From contig JANMNE010000072.1 of the NCBI GenBank assembly GCA_031373785.1, positions 1 through 54,333 of the forward strand: a stretch of 54,333 bases of DNA, written 5' to 3'. A program made the position numbers and the translations under genes. The notes beneath the pieces are model-generated. The model saw nothing but the letters and a program-made list of their open reading frames with translations. It searched no databases and was not told the DNA's origin. Below, piece after piece: positions 33,987-42,583 of this stretch. Within the stretch, counting starts at the first letter, position 1, and each line of letters begins with the position of its first letter. The stretch is from JAENVT01 sp031373785. GTDB lineage: Bacteria; Actinomycetota; Acidimicrobiia; Acidimicrobiales; Ilumatobacteraceae.

Positions 33987-34016
33987 TTGACATGTAACCA
34001 ATTAGTTACCTATCAT
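33987..34016 (+). promoter_or_regulatory. Consensus promoter with ArsR-type operator in the spacer
   Basis: TTGACA (33987-33992) and TATCAT (34011-34016) are 18 bp apart. Between them GTAAC (33994-33998) and GTTAC (34005-34009) form a dyad, within a near-palindrome resembling the TAACCAATTGGTTA-type sites of small ArsR regulators. The expected start of transcription falls on the GTG at 34023, so the message is probably leaderless and self-repressed. Confidence 0.75.
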
Positions 34017-34022
34017 GCCCAC

Positions 34023-34787
34023 GTGGACATCGTATTCAAAGCCCTCGCCGATCCGACTCGGCGCAGCCTGCTCGACGACTTGTTCCGTGAAGACGGACAG
34101 ACGTTGGGTGCGTTGGCCGATCGATTCTCGATGTCGCGCATCGGTGTGATGAAGCACCTGAACCTGCTGGAAGCAGCCGGTCTGGTGGTCACCAAGCGGC
34201 GTGGCAGGGAGAAGTTGCACTTCTTGAACGCGATCCCGATCCGGCTCATCCACGACCGGTGGGTGAGCAAGTACACCGAGCCATGGGCAGCAGCGCTGCT
34301 CGAGCTCAAGAACAGAATGGAGAGTTCCATGGAGAAGGTATTCGAGATCTACATCCGCACGACCCCCGAGCGCCTCTGGCATGCGATCACGGATCGCGAG
34401 GTCCGCAAGAAGTTCCAGTTCGGCAACACCATCACGTCGGACTGGATGCCTGGTTCGCGCTTCGAGATGACCAACCCCGGAGCCCCGGGGATGGTGCTCG
34501 GTGAAGGCGAGAACCTGGAGATCGACCCGCCGCGCCGGCTGGTGCAGAGCATGGTCGCCCTGTGGGGAGACGACGTGAAGAGCGAGGGGACCTCGCGAGT
34601 CACGTGGGAGATCGAGGCGGTGGGCGACTCGTGTCGCCTGGTGGTGACCCACGATCAGCTCCGCGAGGGCGCCAACGACCAGCTCTACGGTGGGTGGCCG
34701 ATGATCCTGTCGGGTCTGAAGACGTGGCTCGAAACCGGTCAGGTGCTGACGACCCCTGGGTCGTTGATGTACGCGCCGACAACCTGA
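34023..34787 (+). CDS. ArsR-family HTH fused to an AHSA1/SRPBCC domain
   Basis: This is a 254-residue fusion. Residues 1-100 are an ArsR winged helix (FKALADPTRRSLLDDLFRED, MSRIGVMKHLNLLEAAGLVV, KRRGREKLHFLNAIPIRLIH, DRW). From about 105 an AHSA1 domain follows (KVFEIYIRTTPERLWHAITD, GSRFEMTNPG, GGWPMILSGLKTWLETG). These two are usually separate neighbouring genes; here they are one frame. The second domain could bind a hydrophobic ligand that frees the repressor. The GTG lies at the predicted transcript start. It is divergent from the dead acetamidase by about 100 bp. Confidence 0.85.
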   Translation: MDIVFKALADPTRRSLLDDLFREDGQTLGALADRFSMSRIGVMKHLNLLEAAGLVVTKRRGREKLHFLNAIPIRLIHDRWVSKYTEPWAAALLELKNRMESSMEKVFEIYIRTTPERLWHAITDREVRKKFQFGNTITSDWMPGSRFEMTNPGAPGMVLGEGENLEIDPPRRLVQSMVALWGDDVKSEGTSRVTWEIEAVGDSCRLVVTHDQLREGANDQLYGGWPMILSGLKTWLETGQVLTTPGSLMYAPTT

Positions 34788-34865
34788 GCCAGGTCGTAAA
34801 CGCCTGTTTGCCGACGACCTTGTCGGGGTAATCACCTCAGCCATGATGTGCGAAATGGCGTGCCC

Positions 34866-35207
34866 ATGGGAGTCGTGAAGTCGTTGTGGGCGTCGATCCA
34901 AGGCGACCCTGTGTTCATGCGTCGTGTCAACGGTTGGTTCACCATCTTCTGGTTGGTGATGATCCCCATTTCGATCGCGCTCGGCTTGCTGAGCAGCGTC
35001 ACGTATGTGTCGGCGCTCTCGTTGTGGGCGCTGGTGTCGGGTCACTGGTCGGCGTGGCAGGCGTCGCGTGTGGAGGTCGAGCAGATGGCCGAGGTCCAAC
35101 AACTCGAGGCGAACCCGATCGAGGAGCGCGTGGTCGCGAAGCTGGTCGAAGAGACCAACGTCGAGCCTGCGGGCCCCGGCTCGACGCGTTCTGCGGCGGC
35201 GACCTGA
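34866..35207 (+). CDS. Small membrane protein, two helices
   Basis: This is a 113-residue protein with two hydrophobic segments (WFTIFWLVMIPISIALGLLS and VTYVSALSLWALVSGHWSAW) and a charged helical tail (VEVEQMAEVQQLEANPIEER). ATG 34866 is my choice; GTG 34848 also fits. No family is recognised. It lies 78 bp after the fusion regulator and 13 bp before the convergent GGDEF-EAL gene. Confidence 0.6.
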   Translation: MGVVKSLWASIQGDPVFMRRVNGWFTIFWLVMIPISIALGLLSSVTYVSALSLWALVSGHWSAWQASRVEVEQMAEVQQLEANPIEERVVAKLVEETNVEPAGPGSTRSAAAT

Positions 35208-35220
35208 CTGCGCCTCGGCG

Positions 35221-37947
35221 TTACAACCCGGCAGGCGCGGGGCTGATCGCCTGTCCACTCGTCAGCATCGCCAGGGCGTCGACCGGGTCGAGTGGCTTGG
35301 AGAACAGGAAGCCTTGGCCGAACTCGCATTCCTCATCGCGCAGGGTGTCGCGCTGGACCTCGAACTCGATGCCTTCGGCGACCGTGGTCATCTCCAGCGT
35401 CTTTGCAAGGGACAACAGCCCATGCACGATCGGGGGGAGCTCTGCGCGATGGGTGATCGTGTCGGTGAACGACTTGTCGATCTTCAAGATGTCGATCGGG
35501 AACTGCCGCAAGTAGCTCAGTGACGAGTACCCGGTGCCGAAGTCGTCGATGGCGAGTCGAACGCCGAGGGCTCGGAGCGCCCGCAGCCGGTGGCTGGCGG
35601 TCTCGGTGTCTTGGACGAGGACGCTCTCGGTCATCTCCAAGATCAACGAAGCTGCCGGCAGCCCGAACCGCACGAGCACGTGGGCCACGTCGCTGACGAT
35701 GTCGGTCGCGGCGAGTTGGCGGGCCGACAGGTTGACCGCCATGGTCAGCTTCCTCGCCGGGAACGTGGATTGCCACTTCGCTGCCGTTCGGCAGGCTTCC
35801 TCCAACACCCACCGGCCGATCGACACCATGGTGCCGTTGCTCTCGGCGATCGGAATGAATGTGTTGGGCTCGATGACGCCGCGGGTCGGGTGATCCCAAC
35901 GGACCAGTGCCTCGAAGCCGACGATCCTGCTCGATCGCAGTTCGATGACCGGCTGATACATGAGCCGCAGTTGTCCCTCGTCGATCGCCTTGTGGAGGTC
36001 GCTCTCGAGCTCGAGGCGGTCGAGCGCCGCGGTGCGCATCTCCGGCTCGTACAGCGCCCATCGTGCCTTGCCGGTCGTCTTGGCCTTGTACATCGCCACG
36101 TCGGCGTCGCGCATCATCGACGACGCCGTGCACGACACGTCGCCGATGGCGATCCCGATGCTCGCCGAGAGCACGATCTGGTGGCCGTCGACGAGGAACG
36201 GAGCGGTCAGGGACTGCAGTACGCGTTCAGCCACCGTCTCGGCCTCGTCGAGCACCCGCCCGCTCTCTTCGATCAGGACGGCGAACTCGTCGCCGCCCAG
36301 CCGCGAGACGGTGTCGAGCGTGCGGACGGCGGCGGCGATGCGGGCGGCGACCTCGCGTAACACCTGGTCGCCGGCTTCGTGACCGCGACTGTCGTTGATC
36401 ATCTTGAACCCGTCGAGGTCGAGATACACGACGGCGACCCCCAAGCCACTGCGCGCCGTTCGGTCGAGCGCATGGTCGAGACGGTCGTGGAACAAGGCGC
36501 GGTTGGCGAGGCCGGTCAGCGAGTCGTGGAACCCACTGTGGCTGAGGGCCTGCTCGGCACGCTTGCGGTCGGTGATGTCTCGAAGGTTGATGACCAGCCC
36601 GGCGACATCGGGGTCGGCCGACAGGTTTGCTGCCCGCACACCGAACCACCGCTCCGAACCGTCGGCCAGGGTCGCCGCGACCTCGGCATCGTCGACCACC
36701 CCGGTCGTCGACCACCAACGGCCGAGCACATCTCGGGCACCCTCACGATCGGGCTGCCTGAGCAGCCCCACTGCATCCAAGCCCACCGTCGAGAGGCCCG
36801 GTCGCCCGAACATCGACGACAGGTTGGGAGCCTCGTTCATGATCCTGCCGTCCTGGTCGAGAACGATCACCGCGTCGGACGAGTTCTCGGCGAGGGCTGC
36901 GTAGAACCGGCGGCTGTGCTCGAGCTTCGCCTCCTGACGATTCCTCGCCTTGACCAGCCGCGTCGACCGGAGCAGGGCCAGCGCCACGAGCGTGACCGTG
37001 GCGCCGAACAGTGGAACGGGATTGAGAGCGGAGTTGTTGAGGAACTGCCAGATCTCGATGACTCCCGGCACCAACAGGGGAAGCAGCGTGATCGCAACAC
37101 GCCCGTTTGTCACCGGCGCCGACGTGAAGTTGCCGTCGGGATGTGCGTCGGGGGCGCTGGATGGCCAGGTCGAGACACCGAGTGCGGCCGCGCCCACCAT
37201 CCACCCGAGATCCATCCACCTTCCCTCGATGTCGCGGAGGAGCAGCGATGCGAAATCCGACACCAGCCACAGGGCGACGCCGCAACCCAGGAGCACTCCC
37301 GCAACCCGGCGTAACTTGCGACTGATCATCGCTTGGGCCACCACGCCCAGCAGTGCGGCATCCAAGATGGGGTATGCCGTCCAACTCGCTCTCGTCGTGA
37401 ACGAGTACGAGCCGTCCGACACGAGATCCCGGACCGTACCCAGCTGCGTCACGACGATCACCGACAAGACGGCGAACGAGCCGATGTCGATCAAGCCGTC
37501 GACGTCGATTCGGCCAGAGCGATGTCGCCCCACGACCAGGGTCGACATTCCGATCGCCAGCGCACCGTACGTGGTGAGCCAGAAGATGTCGGCGACGAAG
37601 ACGTCGGACAACGTGCCCGTGATGAGCCCTTGCGCGTAGTAGATGGTGTCGCCAATGCCGGAGAAAGTCACACCGGTCGCGATGCACCCCCAAGCAAACC
37701 GATGCTGCGGGGGCTGACGGCTGACCCCGATCCAGGCGACGACGGCCGATCCGTTGGTGATCAACACGTAGGTGATGTTCCCGACGATGCCGTCAGGAGA
37801 CAACAGGTGCACGACGCAGACGGCCCCGACGATGGTGATCCAGCCACGCCACGAACGATGGCCGAGGACCGACCCGTACCAGCGGGATGGAACATCATTG
37901 CCCGCAGTTGCCACCTCCATCGGTGGGCAAACAATCATCACCCCCAT
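35221..37947 (-). CDS. Membrane GGDEF-EAL cyclic-di-GMP protein with PAS domain
   Basis: This is a protein of about 908 residues. The N-terminus carries some eight membrane helices (residues about 25-300), a MASE-like sensor. A PAS domain follows at about 350-460 (FYAALAENSSDAVIVLDQDG). The GGDEF domain (DSLTGLANRALFHDRL; RLGGDEF at 551-555) has an inhibitory I-site RTLD five residues earlier. The EAL domain has EAL at 679-681, LEMTESVL, DDFGTGYSSL and AEGIE. Both catalytic motifs are intact, so it could make and degrade c-di-GMP. The start is uncertain (ATG 37947, 37938 or 37920). It is divergent from the RsbU-like gene. Confidence 0.9.
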   Translation of the reverse strand: MGVMIVCPPMEVATAGNDVPSRWYGSVLGHRSWRGWITIVGAVCVVHLLSPDGIVGNITYVLITNGSAVVAWIGVSRQPPQHRFAWGCIATGVTFSGIGDTIYYAQGLITGTLSDVFVADIFWLTTYGALAIGMSTLVVGRHRSGRIDVDGLIDIGSFAVLSVIVVTQLGTVRDLVSDGSYSFTTRASWTAYPILDAALLGVVAQAMISRKLRRVAGVLLGCGVALWLVSDFASLLLRDIEGRWMDLGWMVGAAALGVSTWPSSAPDAHPDGNFTSAPVTNGRVAITLLPLLVPGVIEIWQFLNNSALNPVPLFGATVTLVALALLRSTRLVKARNRQEAKLEHSRRFYAALAENSSDAVIVLDQDGRIMNEAPNLSSMFGRPGLSTVGLDAVGLLRQPDREGARDVLGRWWSTTGVVDDAEVAATLADGSERWFGVRAANLSADPDVAGLVINLRDITDRKRAEQALSHSGFHDSLTGLANRALFHDRLDHALDRTARSGLGVAVVYLDLDGFKMINDSRGHEAGDQVLREVAARIAAAVRTLDTVSRLGGDEFAVLIEESGRVLDEAETVAERVLQSLTAPFLVDGHQIVLSASIGIAIGDVSCTASSMMRDADVAMYKAKTTGKARWALYEPEMRTAALDRLELESDLHKAIDEGQLRLMYQPVIELRSSRIVGFEALVRWDHPTRGVIEPNTFIPIAESNGTMVSIGRWVLEEACRTAAKWQSTFPARKLTMAVNLSARQLAATDIVSDVAHVLVRFGLPAASLILEMTESVLVQDTETASHRLRALRALGVRLAIDDFGTGYSSLSYLRQFPIDILKIDKSFTDTITHRAELPPIVHGLLSLAKTLEMTTVAEGIEFEVQRDTLRDEECEFGQGFLFSKPLDPVDALAMLTSGQAISPAPAGL

Positions 37948-37996
37948 TGTGCAGGGCCTTGTGGGGAGTTTGTCAGGGTCACAGGACCCGGTTGTT

Positions 37997-40480
37997 GTGG
38001 AACGGTCGTCGCCTTGCCAGTATTGCAATGTGCTGCGCGAAGGGGGTCGTGACCGGGACGATCGACTCTCGTACGTGGTGGCCGGCCTGGCAGCATTTGC
38101 AGCGATCACGGTCGTCGACCTGACCTCCAGTTCGTTGGTGCTGATCCCGCTCCTGGTGCTCGCGCCGCTGATCACGTGCCCGGGCGGAGGCGTCAGGGAC
38201 ACCATCGTCGTGTCCGTCGTTGCTGCTGCCGGCGCGGTCGCCCTCGGCTGGTCGGACGACATCGCCGGGTCACGGCGCCATTGGGTAGGTGTGGCAACGA
38301 CCGTGATCGGCGGTGCACTCGCGGTGTGGATCGCGAGCACACACGCGGCGCACGATCGGGCACTGGCCGAGTCGATTCCGATCGTGCACCGCGCGGATCG
38401 GCTCAAGGCTGCGCTGGCGACCGGGCGGATGGGGGAGTGGTCATGGGATCGGCGTAGCGGCGCGGTGACGTGGGATGCGCACACCGCGATGTTGTTCGGT
38501 GTCGAGCCGAGCGAGTTCGGCGGGACCTTCGAGGCCTGGATCGACTTGGTCGACGAGCGCGATCGCAACATGGTGCAAGAAGCGGTCGCCGCCGGTGTTG
38601 CCACGGGTAAACCGTTTCGTTTCGATCATCGATGTCTATGGTCCGATGGAAGTACCCACTGGATCGAAGGGATCGGTGATGTGATTGCCGACCACGACGG
38701 CGAAGCTGTCGGCGCGTTCGGGTTGGCGATCGACGTGGACGAACGGCATCGCGAAGTCGAGGAGCGAACGCGGTTGCTCGAGCTCGAACGACACCAGCGC
38801 GAGCGGATGGAGTACCTCGCCAAGGTGAACGACGTCTTGGCTTACTCGTTCGACGCTGCCGAGATCGTGCAACGCGTCACCGAGTCGGTTGTGCCCGAGC
38901 TCGCCGAGTGGTGCTCGATCGTGGTCGCCATTGACCGGCGACGTGATCGGCCATCCATCACCGTGGCCCACCGCGATCCCGAGAAGATCAAGTGGGCCGA
39001 GCAGGTGCAGCGTGACCACCCCTATGATCCCGATGCAAGATTCGGAGCAGCGCACGTGATCCGTACTGGTCGTCGTGAGGTGATCCCTCACGTCGACCCG
39101 ATCGTGTTCTCACTGCCCGGTGGCGATGTGCTCCGAGAAGTTGGACTCAGCTCGGTGATCACGGTACCCGTGATCGGCGCGCTGGGGACGCTGGGCGCGA
39201 TGCAGCTCATCCGCGGTGATGACCGTCCGACGTTCGATGATGCCGAGATCGAACTGATCGATGAGTTGGCCGGCCGCCTCGGCGCGGCACTGAACAGCGC
39301 GGTCCTGTTCGATCGTCAAACGCGGAGCCGTGCCGCGCTCGACACCTTGCAACATGTCAGCGGCCGAATCGCATCGGTGGCAACGACGGCGAGGGTCGGT
39401 CAGGAGGTTCTGACGCACGGTGCGGCCGGAATCGGTGCGGACGGCGCGGCGTTGTTGCTCATCGACGACGATGGAGAATTGACGGTGAAGGGCGCGTTGG
39501 GCGGCACCGAGGTCGCGGACCGAGACGTGGTCGTCGACGTTGCCGGGCGAGCGATCGATGCCGGGTCGGTCGTGATCGTCACGGAATTTCCCTCCAACCC
39601 AGCCGTCGGTGCGGCGCTTGGCGTGCCGCTTCGGATCTTGAACCGGATCACCGGCTCGTTGGTCTTCACGTTTGCAGAACACCGCGAGTTCACCCCGGAG
39701 GAGCTCTCGATGTTGGTCACGTTGGGGTCGCGGTGCGCCGGGGCGCTGGAGCGCGCTTCGCTCTACGAGCGGGACCGCGACGTCGCCCTCACGTTCCAGC
39801 GCAGGCTCATGCCGGGGTTGCCGCGGACGCCGGACTGGCTCGACGTGGCAGCCGGCTATCGACCGGCCACGGGCCTGGCAATCGGCGGCGACTGGTACCA
39901 GGTGCTGGACGCGGGCAGCGGTCGCATCGCGGCCGTGGTCGGCGATGCGGTTGGTCACGGACTCGTCGCAGCGGCGGCGATGGGTCAGCTCCGCGCGTCG
40001 ATCGCCACAGCGGTCGCCAACGATCCCGAACCCAACCGCGCGATTGCCGCAGTCGACCGCTTCGCGGTGCAGGGCGCCGACACCATCGGGGCCTCGGTGG
40101 CCTATGTTCTCTTCGACCCTGACGGACATGCCCGGTACGCCAGTGCCGGACACGTCCCCGTGGTTCTGATGCCGGCGTATGGTCCGAGCGAGCTGTTGGA
40201 GAGTGGCCGCCGCCCGCTGCTCGGCTTCAATATTCCGGAGGACCACAACCTGACAGCCGACTTTGCGTTCGGCTCGGGCGACGTCGTGGTGATGTTCACC
40301 GACGGCCTCGTCGAACGTCGAGGCGAGAGCATCGACGATGGGCTCAAGCGTCTGCTCGACGCGGTCGACGAGGCTCGGCACCTCTCGCCGTCAGAGATGT
40401 GCGCCTCGCTGCTCGAGCGCCTGACCGACGGCAACGAACCCGATGACGACATCGCCCTGCTGGTGATCCGGCGCAGCTGA
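37997..40480 (+). CDS. RsbU-like PP2C phosphatase with PAS and GAF sensors
   Basis: This is a protein of about 827 residues. Two to four membrane helices (about 25-100) precede a PAS domain (WDAHTAMLFGVEPSEFGGTF...), then a helical linker (EERTRLLELERHQRERMEYL), two GAF domains, and a C-terminal SpoIIE-type PP2C domain. The metal-binding residues are intact (GGDWYQVLD at 630, VVGDAVGHG, FTDGLVERR, EPDDDIALLVI). It should dephosphorylate a STAS antagonist such as that at 43327 in response to a signal. The start is uncertain: GTG 37997 has a weak AGGA; GTG 38030 is possible. Confidence 0.88.
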   Translation: MERSSPCQYCNVLREGGRDRDDRLSYVVAGLAAFAAITVVDLTSSSLVLIPLLVLAPLITCPGGGVRDTIVVSVVAAAGAVALGWSDDIAGSRRHWVGVATTVIGGALAVWIASTHAAHDRALAESIPIVHRADRLKAALATGRMGEWSWDRRSGAVTWDAHTAMLFGVEPSEFGGTFEAWIDLVDERDRNMVQEAVAAGVATGKPFRFDHRCLWSDGSTHWIEGIGDVIADHDGEAVGAFGLAIDVDERHREVEERTRLLELERHQRERMEYLAKVNDVLAYSFDAAEIVQRVTESVVPELAEWCSIVVAIDRRRDRPSITVAHRDPEKIKWAEQVQRDHPYDPDARFGAAHVIRTGRREVIPHVDPIVFSLPGGDVLREVGLSSVITVPVIGALGTLGAMQLIRGDDRPTFDDAEIELIDELAGRLGAALNSAVLFDRQTRSRAALDTLQHVSGRIASVATTARVGQEVLTHGAAGIGADGAALLLIDDDGELTVKGALGGTEVADRDVVVDVAGRAIDAGSVVIVTEFPSNPAVGAALGVPLRILNRITGSLVFTFAEHREFTPEELSMLVTLGSRCAGALERASLYERDRDVALTFQRRLMPGLPRTPDWLDVAAGYRPATGLAIGGDWYQVLDAGSGRIAAVVGDAVGHGLVAAAAMGQLRASIATAVANDPEPNRAIAAVDRFAVQGADTIGASVAYVLFDPDGHARYASAGHVPVVLMPAYGPSELLESGRRPLLGFNIPEDHNLTADFAFGSGDVVVMFTDGLVERRGESIDDGLKRLLDAVDEARHLSPSEMCASLLERLTDGNEPDDDIALLVIRRS

Positions 40481-40497
40481 ACCGCGCCGACTCGAGA

Positions 40498-40734
40498 TCA
40501 GTTCACGCGGTTAGACGCAGGCTGCGCTGGATGCCGATGGTTGCGCTTGGTGACGATCGCGACGGCCAGTACCACCAGCACGATCAGGGCGATGGACGAG
40601 AACTGCTTGCGGGCTCGCCGGCGCCGGGGTCCGGCGATGGGTGGTAGCTCCTCGATCCGAGAACGGGCTTCGTCCACCAGATCCGACAGCGTGCTGGCAC
40701 CGGACTCGACCATGGTTTTCAGGGCATTCGACAT
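40498..40734 (-). CDS. Small single-helix membrane protein
   Basis: This is a 78-residue protein: a soluble helical N-terminus (MVESGASTLSDLVDEARSRI), a basic patch (GPRRRRARKQ), one membrane helix (FSSIALIVLVVLAVAIV) and a basic tail. The positive-inside pattern puts the N-terminus in the cytoplasm. No family is recognised. Lying within the stress-signalling block and in the same direction as the RsbW-like gene behind it, it might be part of that module. Confidence 0.55.
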   Translation of the reverse strand: MSNALKTMVESGASTLSDLVDEARSRIEELPPIAGPRRRRARKQFSSIALIVLVVLAVAIVTKRNHRHPAQPASNRVN

Positions 40735-40756
40735 CTCTGCTCACTTTCGATCTGTT

Positions 40757-40788
40757 GCTGCCGCGCTGGTACTTGCCAACGCGGCAGC
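40757..40788 (-). terminator. Hairpin downstream of the RsbW-like gene
   Basis: GCTGCCGCG (40757-40765) pairs perfectly with CGCGGCAGC (40780-40788), with a further TGG/CCA inside. It is 68 bp past the stop of the minus-strand gene at 40856 and 23 bp before the small membrane-protein start, so it either terminates the first or structures the leader of the second. Confidence 0.45.
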
Positions 40789-40855
40789 TCAGGAGCCGAT
40801 GTAGTACCCCGATTTGCGGCAGATCAATCGCGGCAATGGGTCATTCTTGCTGTGA

Positions 40856-41239
40856 TCAGATTTCTGAGGCCCGCTTCGACAGGGTGACGCCCTCGCTGGT
40901 GAACTCGTAGTGGTCGACCACGGAACGCAAGATGTTGGCGGCCAGCTCGTCGGGTTCGACATCGACCGGACCGGATTCGAGCGTGAGGACGGCGATCAGT
41001 TGGGTGCCGTCGAGGCGAAACGTGGTGCGGACGCGCTCGCCGACGTGTCGCTCGGCGAGCATCGAGAACACTTCGTCGAGCGCCAGGCGCACATCGTCGA
41101 TCTCGTCGACCGTGAATCCGGCCTCGGCGCCGAATGACGCAGCGATCATCCGAATGGTCGATGCGTATCTTGTCCGCAGCGGCACGGTCACCTCGAAGTG
41201 ATCGTTATCGACGGAGGTCGGCTCGATTTCGGCGGTCAT
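40856..41239 (-). CDS. RsbW-like ATP-binding anti-sigma protein, degenerate
   Basis: This is a 127-residue protein with the GHKL fold of anti-sigma kinases (TIRMIAASFGAEAGF, then DDVRLALDEVFSMLAE). The N-box normally reads E-x-x-x-N (as in the second copy at 41993); here Asn is replaced by Met (EVFSM). The G-boxes after it are also unclear. It may bind partners without phosphorylating them. The longer upstream frame is shadow coding; ATG 41239 fits. It is divergent from the LuxR gene, with 105 bp between. Confidence 0.72.
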   Translation of the reverse strand: MTAEIEPTSVDNDHFEVTVPLRTRYASTIRMIAASFGAEAGFTVDEIDDVRLALDEVFSMLAERHVGERVRTTFRLDGTQLIAVLTLESGPVDVEPDELAANILRSVVDHYEFTSEGVTLSKRASEI

Positions 41240-41344
41240 TGCGTTGAACGCTATCCCTCCCGGGGCACTCGGCAGTGGTGGGACGACGAGGCCGACATCG
41301 ACCGCTGCCGTTTGGCACGCTGACGGGCCGGGTATGCCCTGGCC

Positions 41345-41986
41345 ATGTCCACCGACGCGCTGCCGATCTCGGTTGCGCTCGTGAACGACTACGAGATCAT
41401 CGTGCAAGGCCTGGCGGCCATTTTGGCGCCATTCTCGGATCGCGTTCGCGTGGTGGAGATGAACGCCGGTGACGAGCCGAAGCGTCGTGCCGACGTTGCG
41501 TTGTTCGACACGTTCGCAGGCCGCCGACACGCAATCGACCGAGCGCGGACGATGGTGCACGAGGGAGTCGTCGACCATGTCCTGCTGTACACCTGGGATG
41601 CGGCGCCTGCCTTCCTCTCCCTGGCTGCCGACGCTGGTGTCTCCGGCGTGGCCCTCAAGTCCCAGGAGGGCGCAGCGCTGGTCGATGTGATCGAACGCGT
41701 GGCCGCAGGCGAGCGCATCGGGCTCGAGGACGTACGACGTGGACGCCGGGCCCGCGAGCCCGACATGTTGTCGACGCGTGAGCATGAGGTGCTCGCTCTC
41801 ATCGCGCTCGGCATGACGAACGGAGAGATCGCCTCCGAACTCTTCTTGTCGATCGACACCGTCAAGACGTACATCCGACGGCTGTACACGAAGCTCGGTG
41901 TCAGAAATCGCGCGCAGGCCGCTCTCAAGGCCGCCAACCATCACGTCATGCCTCCTGCTGCGCGCGGTGGCCAACGAGGACGCTGA
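41345..41986 (+). CDS. LuxR-type response-regulator-like protein
   Basis: This is a 213-residue protein with a receiver-like domain and a C-terminal LuxR helix-turn-helix (LSTREHEVLALIALGMTNGE, IASELFLSIDTVKTYIRRLY, TKLGVRNRAQA). In the receiver the first acidic pair reads Asn-Asp (VALVNDYE), a central Asp (ALFDTFAG), a Thr (LLYTWD) and the conserved Lys (VALKSQ) remain, so phosphorylation is possible but not certain. No histidine kinase is adjacent. It leads a three-gene run with the ATPase (6-bp gap) and the sigma factor. Confidence 0.85.
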   Translation: MSTDALPISVALVNDYEIIVQGLAAILAPFSDRVRVVEMNAGDEPKRRADVALFDTFAGRRHAIDRARTMVHEGVVDHVLLYTWDAAPAFLSLAADAGVSGVALKSQEGAALVDVIERVAAGERIGLEDVRRGRRAREPDMLSTREHEVLALIALGMTNGEIASELFLSIDTVKTYIRRLYTKLGVRNRAQAALKAANHHVMPPAARGGQRGR

Positions 41987-41992
41987 AGCACC

Positions 41993-42436
41993 ATGAGCGC
42001 GCGCGAGCCTCGCGGCCTGGTCATACTGGAGCGTGACTACGCGGGGAACTCGGGGACACTGCGCGATGTTCGCAGTGACGTCGTCGCCTCCCTCCGGTCC
42101 CTGATCGTCGATCCCGATCTCGAGGAGCGAGCACAGCTCGTGGTCAGTGAGCTGGCCACGAATGCGATCCAGGCTTCGCCAGGACGGCGGTACGGGCTCG
42201 TTGTTCACGTGGATTCCGACCGTTCCGTGGTGGTACGGGTCACCAGCATGGGCGAGCACCATGCGCTGCCATCTCGCGAGGCGTGGGGCCCTGAGACCGC
42301 GACAGCGGTCCGTGGGCGAGGCCTGATGATCGTCGGGACGCTGTCTGACGAGGTCGAGATCGCCCAACCCGCCTCGGGCACTGTCGTGGTCACCGCAACC
42401 TTGCGACCGGCACAACACGACCGCGGCTCGGGTTGA
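41993..42436 (+). CDS. RsbW-type anti-sigma serine kinase (HATPase)
   Basis: This is a 147-residue GHKL ATPase. The N-box is intact (LVVSELATNAIQAS), and the G2 region reads RGRGLMIVGTLSDEVEI. The family binds a SigB/F-type sigma and phosphorylates a STAS antagonist; both are encoded within the next 1.2 kb. It is the best candidate for the working anti-sigma of this locus. Confidence 0.82.
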   Translation: MSAREPRGLVILERDYAGNSGTLRDVRSDVVASLRSLIVDPDLEERAQLVVSELATNAIQASPGRRYGLVVHVDSDRSVVVRVTSMGEHHALPSREAWGPETATAVRGRGLMIVGTLSDEVEIAQPASGTVVVTATLRPAQHDRGSG

Positions 42437-42583
42437 CGACCCGGTCCACCAGCAGATTTGCTCGGCGGGTAGCGTGAGGACACGGACTCTCCCAGCGCTA
42501 CCGACCTCGACGACCTCGAGCTCTTCCACGAGTTTGCTTCGACGCGCCACCGCTCGATCCGCAATCGCCTGGTCGAGCGACAT

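Noticed and set aside
34604..35258. Minus-strand frame running opposite the fusion regulator and the small membrane protein
   Set aside because: Antisense to well-supported genes and without recognisable motifs.
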